From: an uncultured Collinsella sp.
Lineage (GTDB): Bacteria > Actinomycetota > Coriobacteriia > Coriobacteriales > Coriobacteriaceae
Length of the DNA stretch: 9,064 bases
Assembly: GCA_902494295.1 (NCBI GenBank)
Contig: CABUSL010000089.1
Location: forward strand, 1-9,064
Reading direction: 5' to 3'
In this document: positions 6,607-9,064 of the stretch, piece by piece
Layout of the letters: the number at the start of each line of letters is the position of its first letter
How positions within the stretch are numbered: the stretch's first letter is position 1
Translations under genes and position numbers: made by a program
The notes under the pieces: generated by a model
What the model saw: the letters and a program-made list of their open reading frames with translations, nothing else
The model's database searches: none
What the model was told of the DNA's origin: nothing

Positions 6607-6612
6607 AGGAGG
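6607..6612 (+). promoter_or_regulatory. obgE ribosome binding site (decides TTG start)
   Basis: AGGAGG is a full-consensus Shine-Dalgarno box eight bases before TTG at 6621. It fixes that TTG as the obgE start, since no ATG lies near. Its closeness to the upstream terminator is unusual. Confidence 0.85.
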
Positions 6613-6620
6613 CGATTCTG

Positions 6621-8087
6621 TTGTCACAGTTCACCGATATCAGCCGCATTAACGTTTGCGGCGGCGACGGCGGAGCCGGATGCATGTCGTTTAGGCGCGA
6701 GGCATTTGTCCCCAAGGGCGGCCCCGATGGCGGCGACGGCGGTCGTGGCGGCAATGTCGTCATCCAGGCCGATGCTCAGCTGTCTTCGCTGATCGATTAC
6801 CGCTTTAAGCATCACTTCCGCGCCGAGCGTGGCACGCACGGGCAGGGTGCCCGTCGTAACGGTAAGAGCGGCGAGGACCTGATTCTCAAGGTCCCTATGG
6901 GTACCGTGGTGCGCGAGCTCGACCCCGAGACACAGACCCCGATGTTTGAGATTGCCGACCTTGTGCACGACGGCGAGCGCGTCGTCGTGGCGCCCGGCGG
7001 TGCCGGCGGTCTGGGCAACACGCACTTTGTGACGTCGGTGCGCCGCGCTCCGGCCTTTGCCCAGCTAGGCGAGCCGGCCGAGGAGCACTGGATCGAGCTC
7101 GAGATGAAACTTATGGCCGATGCCGCGCTCGTGGGCTTTCCCTCGGTGGGTAAGTCATCGCTCATTGCGCGCATGAGTGCCGCCCGCCCCAAGATTGCCG
7201 ACTACCCGTTTACCACGCTCGTGCCGAACCTCGGCATGGTGCGTGCCGGCGAATATTCTTACGTCGTTGCCGACGTCCCCGGTCTCATCGAGGGCGCGAG
7301 CGAGGGCAAGGGCCTGGGTCATCAGTTCCTGCGCCACATTGAGCGTACGGCCCTGATCATGCACGTCGTCGACATGACGGGTGGTTTTGAGGATCGCGAT
7401 CCGGTCGAGGATTATCGAATCATCAACCGCGAGCTCGAGCAGTATGGTGCCGAGCTTTCGGAGCGTCCGCAGATCGTCGTCGCCAACAAGTGCGATGCGC
7501 CGGGTACGGCCGACAAGATTGCCGACCTTAAGCGCGCAGCGCTCGACGATGGACATATGTTCTTTGCCGTGTCTGCCGTGACGGGCGCCGGTCTCAATAC
7601 GTTGATGCTTGCCGTAGGTGAGCAGGTGGCCAAGCTCCGCGCCGAGCTGGCGGTCTCCGATGAACCGGTCGACCTGCGCGACGATGAGTGGGAGCGCCGC
7701 CGCCTGCAGCGTGAGAAGCGTTTCCGCATTGTCCAGGAAGAGCCCGGTGCCTTCCGCGTGGTCGGTCGTGCCATCGAGCGCATGGTCATCCAGACCGACT
7801 GGGAAAACGAGGAAGCCGTCATTTACCTGCAGCATAAGTTTGCGCGTATGGGTGTTGACGACGCGCTCGAGAAGGCCGGTTGCCGTGCGGGCGACGAGGT
7901 CCGCATTTGCCAGCGCGCCTTTGACTTTGAGGGCGCTGAGGACTTCTCGGAGTACGAGGAGCTCGAGGATGCTGGCGAGGACGTTGCCGTTGAAGTCATT
8001 GACGTGGCCGATGCTGCGGATGAAGGCGTCGAGGTTGTCGATGCGGCGGATGCCGCGGGCGATGCCGAGACCTCGGAGGGCGAGTAA
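6621..8087 (+). CDS. obgE: Obg family GTPase (ObgE/CgtA), ribosome assembly and stress factor
   Basis: Essential GTPase that binds the large ribosomal subunit and takes part in its maturation and in stringent-response signalling. The 488 residues have three domains and a tail. The Gly-rich Obg fold covers about 1-160 (GGDGGAGCMSFRREAFVPKG, GGDGGRGG). The G domain has G1 at 172-179 (GFPSVGKS), switch I threonines T198/T199 (DYPFTTLVPNLGMV), G3 DVPG at 218-221, G4 NKCD at 289-292 and G5 SAV at 318-320. The OCT domain (about 368-436) starts at FRIVQEEPGAFRV. An acidic, Ala/Val-rich tail of about 52 residues follows. The TTG start is set by a perfect AGGAGG. No separate promoter is visible and a terminator lies directly upstream, so expression by readthrough is inferred. 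L21 and L27, neighbours in many genomes, are parts of the subunit Obg acts on. Confidence 0.96.
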   Translation: MSQFTDISRINVCGGDGGAGCMSFRREAFVPKGGPDGGDGGRGGNVVIQADAQLSSLIDYRFKHHFRAERGTHGQGARRNGKSGEDLILKVPMGTVVRELDPETQTPMFEIADLVHDGERVVVAPGGAGGLGNTHFVTSVRRAPAFAQLGEPAEEHWIELEMKLMADAALVGFPSVGKSSLIARMSAARPKIADYPFTTLVPNLGMVRAGEYSYVVADVPGLIEGASEGKGLGHQFLRHIERTALIMHVVDMTGGFEDRDPVEDYRIINRELEQYGAELSERPQIVVANKCDAPGTADKIADLKRAALDDGHMFFAVSAVTGAGLNTLMLAVGEQVAKLRAELAVSDEPVDLRDDEWERRRLQREKRFRIVQEEPGAFRVVGRAIERMVIQTDWENEEAVIYLQHKFARMGVDDALEKAGCRAGDEVRICQRAFDFEGAEDFSEYEELEDAGEDVAVEVIDVADAADEGVEVVDAADAAGDAETSEGE

Positions 8088-8090
8088 GCC

Positions 8091-8768
8091 ATGTCGCTGC
8101 GCGGTGGAATCGGTCTGCCCGAGCTTCCTCTAGAGGACGGGCAGGAGTTTAGGCTCGGCATTATGGGTGGCACCTTTGATCCCATCCATTACGGGCATCT
8201 GGTGACTGCCGAGCAGGCGCGCGAGTCGCTCGACTTGGACGCTGTGCTCTTTATGCCGGCAGGGTCTCCCGCCTTTAAGCTTGACAAGCCGGTGACGCCT
8301 GCCGAGGACCGTTATGCCATGACGGTCCTCGGCACCGCCGCGAACCCGGCCTTTTTGGCGAGCCGGTTCGAGATCGACCGCCCGGGCGTAACCTATACGG
8401 CCGATACGCTTCATGCCCTTCGCGACTTTTACCCGCCGCAGGTAAAGCTCTACTTTATTACGGGCGCCGACGCGATCATCGATATCGTGACCTGGCATGA
8501 TGCCGAACGAATCGCTGAGCTTGCTACTTTTATTGCGGCGACGCGACCGGGCTTTGATATCGATACGGCGCGTGTCCGAATCAAAGAGTCGGGGCTGCCG
8601 TTCGACGTGCGCTATATTCAGATTCCGGCGCTGGCGATCAGCTCGACGAACATTCGTAAGCGAGTTGCCCGCGGCATGAGCGTGCGCTACCTTACGAGCG
8701 AGTCCGTGCTCGGCTACATTCGCAAACGCAGGCTATATGCCGAATTGGGCCAAGAAGATTTTGAGTGA
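8091..8768 (+). CDS. nadD: Nicotinate-nucleotide adenylyltransferase
   Basis: Transfers AMP from ATP to nicotinate mononucleotide, giving deamido-NAD, a late step in NAD synthesis. The 225-residue product has the nucleotidyltransferase motif GGTFDPIHYGHL (residues 26-37, with the HxGH signature H33-H36), FITGADAIIDIVTWHDAERI in the middle and ISSTNIRKRV (183-192) near the end, all diagnostic of NadD. About 20 residues (MSLRGGIGLPELPLEDGQEF) precede the first strand, longer than in most homologues, so a later start is possible; however, no in-frame ATG lies between the chosen start and Met25, which is inside the motif region. The ATG comes three bases after the obgE stop, with GGAGGG (8075-8080) inside the obgE end as its ribosome binding site, so it is in the same operon. 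Confidence 0.94.
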   Translation: MSLRGGIGLPELPLEDGQEFRLGIMGGTFDPIHYGHLVTAEQARESLDLDAVLFMPAGSPAFKLDKPVTPAEDRYAMTVLGTAANPAFLASRFEIDRPGVTYTADTLHALRDFYPPQVKLYFITGADAIIDIVTWHDAERIAELATFIAATRPGFDIDTARVRIKESGLPFDVRYIQIPALAISSTNIRKRVARGMSVRYLTSESVLGYIRKRRLYAELGQEDFE

Positions 8769-8780
8769 TGGGGGTCTACG

Positions 8781-9064
8781 TTGTCGGTAGAGGATCAGTT
8801 TGAGGGCGATGAGCGCGCGCTGCTCAAGCGCATTCAAGAGCTGCTCGATGTTCGCATGAAGGATAAGCGCAAGCGCTATGTGCATTCGCTGGGTGTTGCC
8901 GAGACCGCACTTCATCTGGCCGAGGTCTACGGCGTTGACCGCTTTGATGCCGCTGCCGCCGGCTTAATTCACGACTGGGACAAGGTGCTTTCCGATGACG
9001 AGCTCGTGGCCCGCGCGATTCACTATGGCATCAAAGTTGCCGGCTCTCCTTCCGCCGCGACGCC
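8781..9064 (+). CDS. yqeK: YqeK-like HD-domain phosphohydrolase (partial, 3' end outside window)
   Basis: HD-superfamily metal-dependent phosphohydrolase; the YqeK family includes enzymes that split diadenosine tetraphosphate (Ap4A) into two ADP. Ninety-four complete codons are visible and the frame is open to the end. Key residues are H35 in RYVHSLGVAETALHLAEVYG and H64-D65 in AAGLIHDWDK, the HD signature. The TTG at 8781 is the only plausible start: a TGA precedes it in frame at 8766, and the next ATG (8856) would cut into the HD domain. A G-rich stretch (8770-8774) six bases upstream may serve as a weak ribosome binding site. The gene follows nadD by 12 bases. The nadD-yqeK pairing is common in Gram-positive bacteria, and the two are fused in some. 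The missing part should hold the remaining metal ligands. Confidence 0.9.
   Translation, partial: MSVEDQFEGDERALLKRIQELLDVRMKDKRKRYVHSLGVAETALHLAEVYGVDRFDAAAAGLIHDWDKVLSDDELVARAIHYGIKVAGSPSAAT

Noticed and set aside
8768..8803. ATG at 8768 overlapping the nadD stop as a possible start of the next gene
   Set aside because: That frame meets a TGA after about eleven codons; the HD-domain protein is in the frame of TTG 8781.

Overview
The window is a dense, entirely plus-strand stretch of bacterial core chromosome: eight complete genes, one gene cut at each end, about 60% G+C, short gaps, and no mobile elements, CRISPR arrays, tRNA or rRNA genes. The gene order (mrdA-rodA, a radical SAM/DUF2344 pair, rplU-rpmA-obgE-nadD-yqeK), the protein sequences and the G+C level suggest a high-G+C Gram-positive of the class Coriobacteriia, most likely Collinsella or a close relative. 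That placement is inference from layout and sequence feel, not from a search.

Region 1 (1-3105) is the end of a cell-elongation operon. It holds the transpeptidase domain of penicillin-binding protein 2, cut at the left edge just before its active-site serine. RodA follows, the SEDS glycan polymerase that works with PBP2. The third gene encodes a small membrane protein with a DUF697-like C-terminal half and an N-terminal half that looks like a GTPase fold stripped of its nucleotide-binding motifs.

Region 2 (3116-5802) is a tightly coupled pair of unknown function: a B12-binding-like/radical SAM protein (TIGR03960 type) whose stop overlaps the start of its DUF2344 partner (TIGR03936 type). 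This conserved but biochemically unassigned pair is the best candidate for undescribed biology here.

Region 3 (about 5770-6604) is a ribosomal protein transcription unit. A good sigma-70-type promoter, whose -35 box overlaps the DUF2344 stop codon, drives rplU (L21) and rpmA (L27). A strong intrinsic terminator follows.

Region 4 (6607-9064) starts with an obgE ribosome binding site two bases after the terminator's U-tract. It contains obgE (ribosome-associated GTPase), nadD (NAD biosynthesis) and the start of yqeK (HD-domain phosphohydrolase, Ap4A hydrolase family). No separate obgE promoter is visible, so these genes probably depend on readthrough of the terminator. Three genes (radical SAM, obgE, yqeK) appear to start at TTG.
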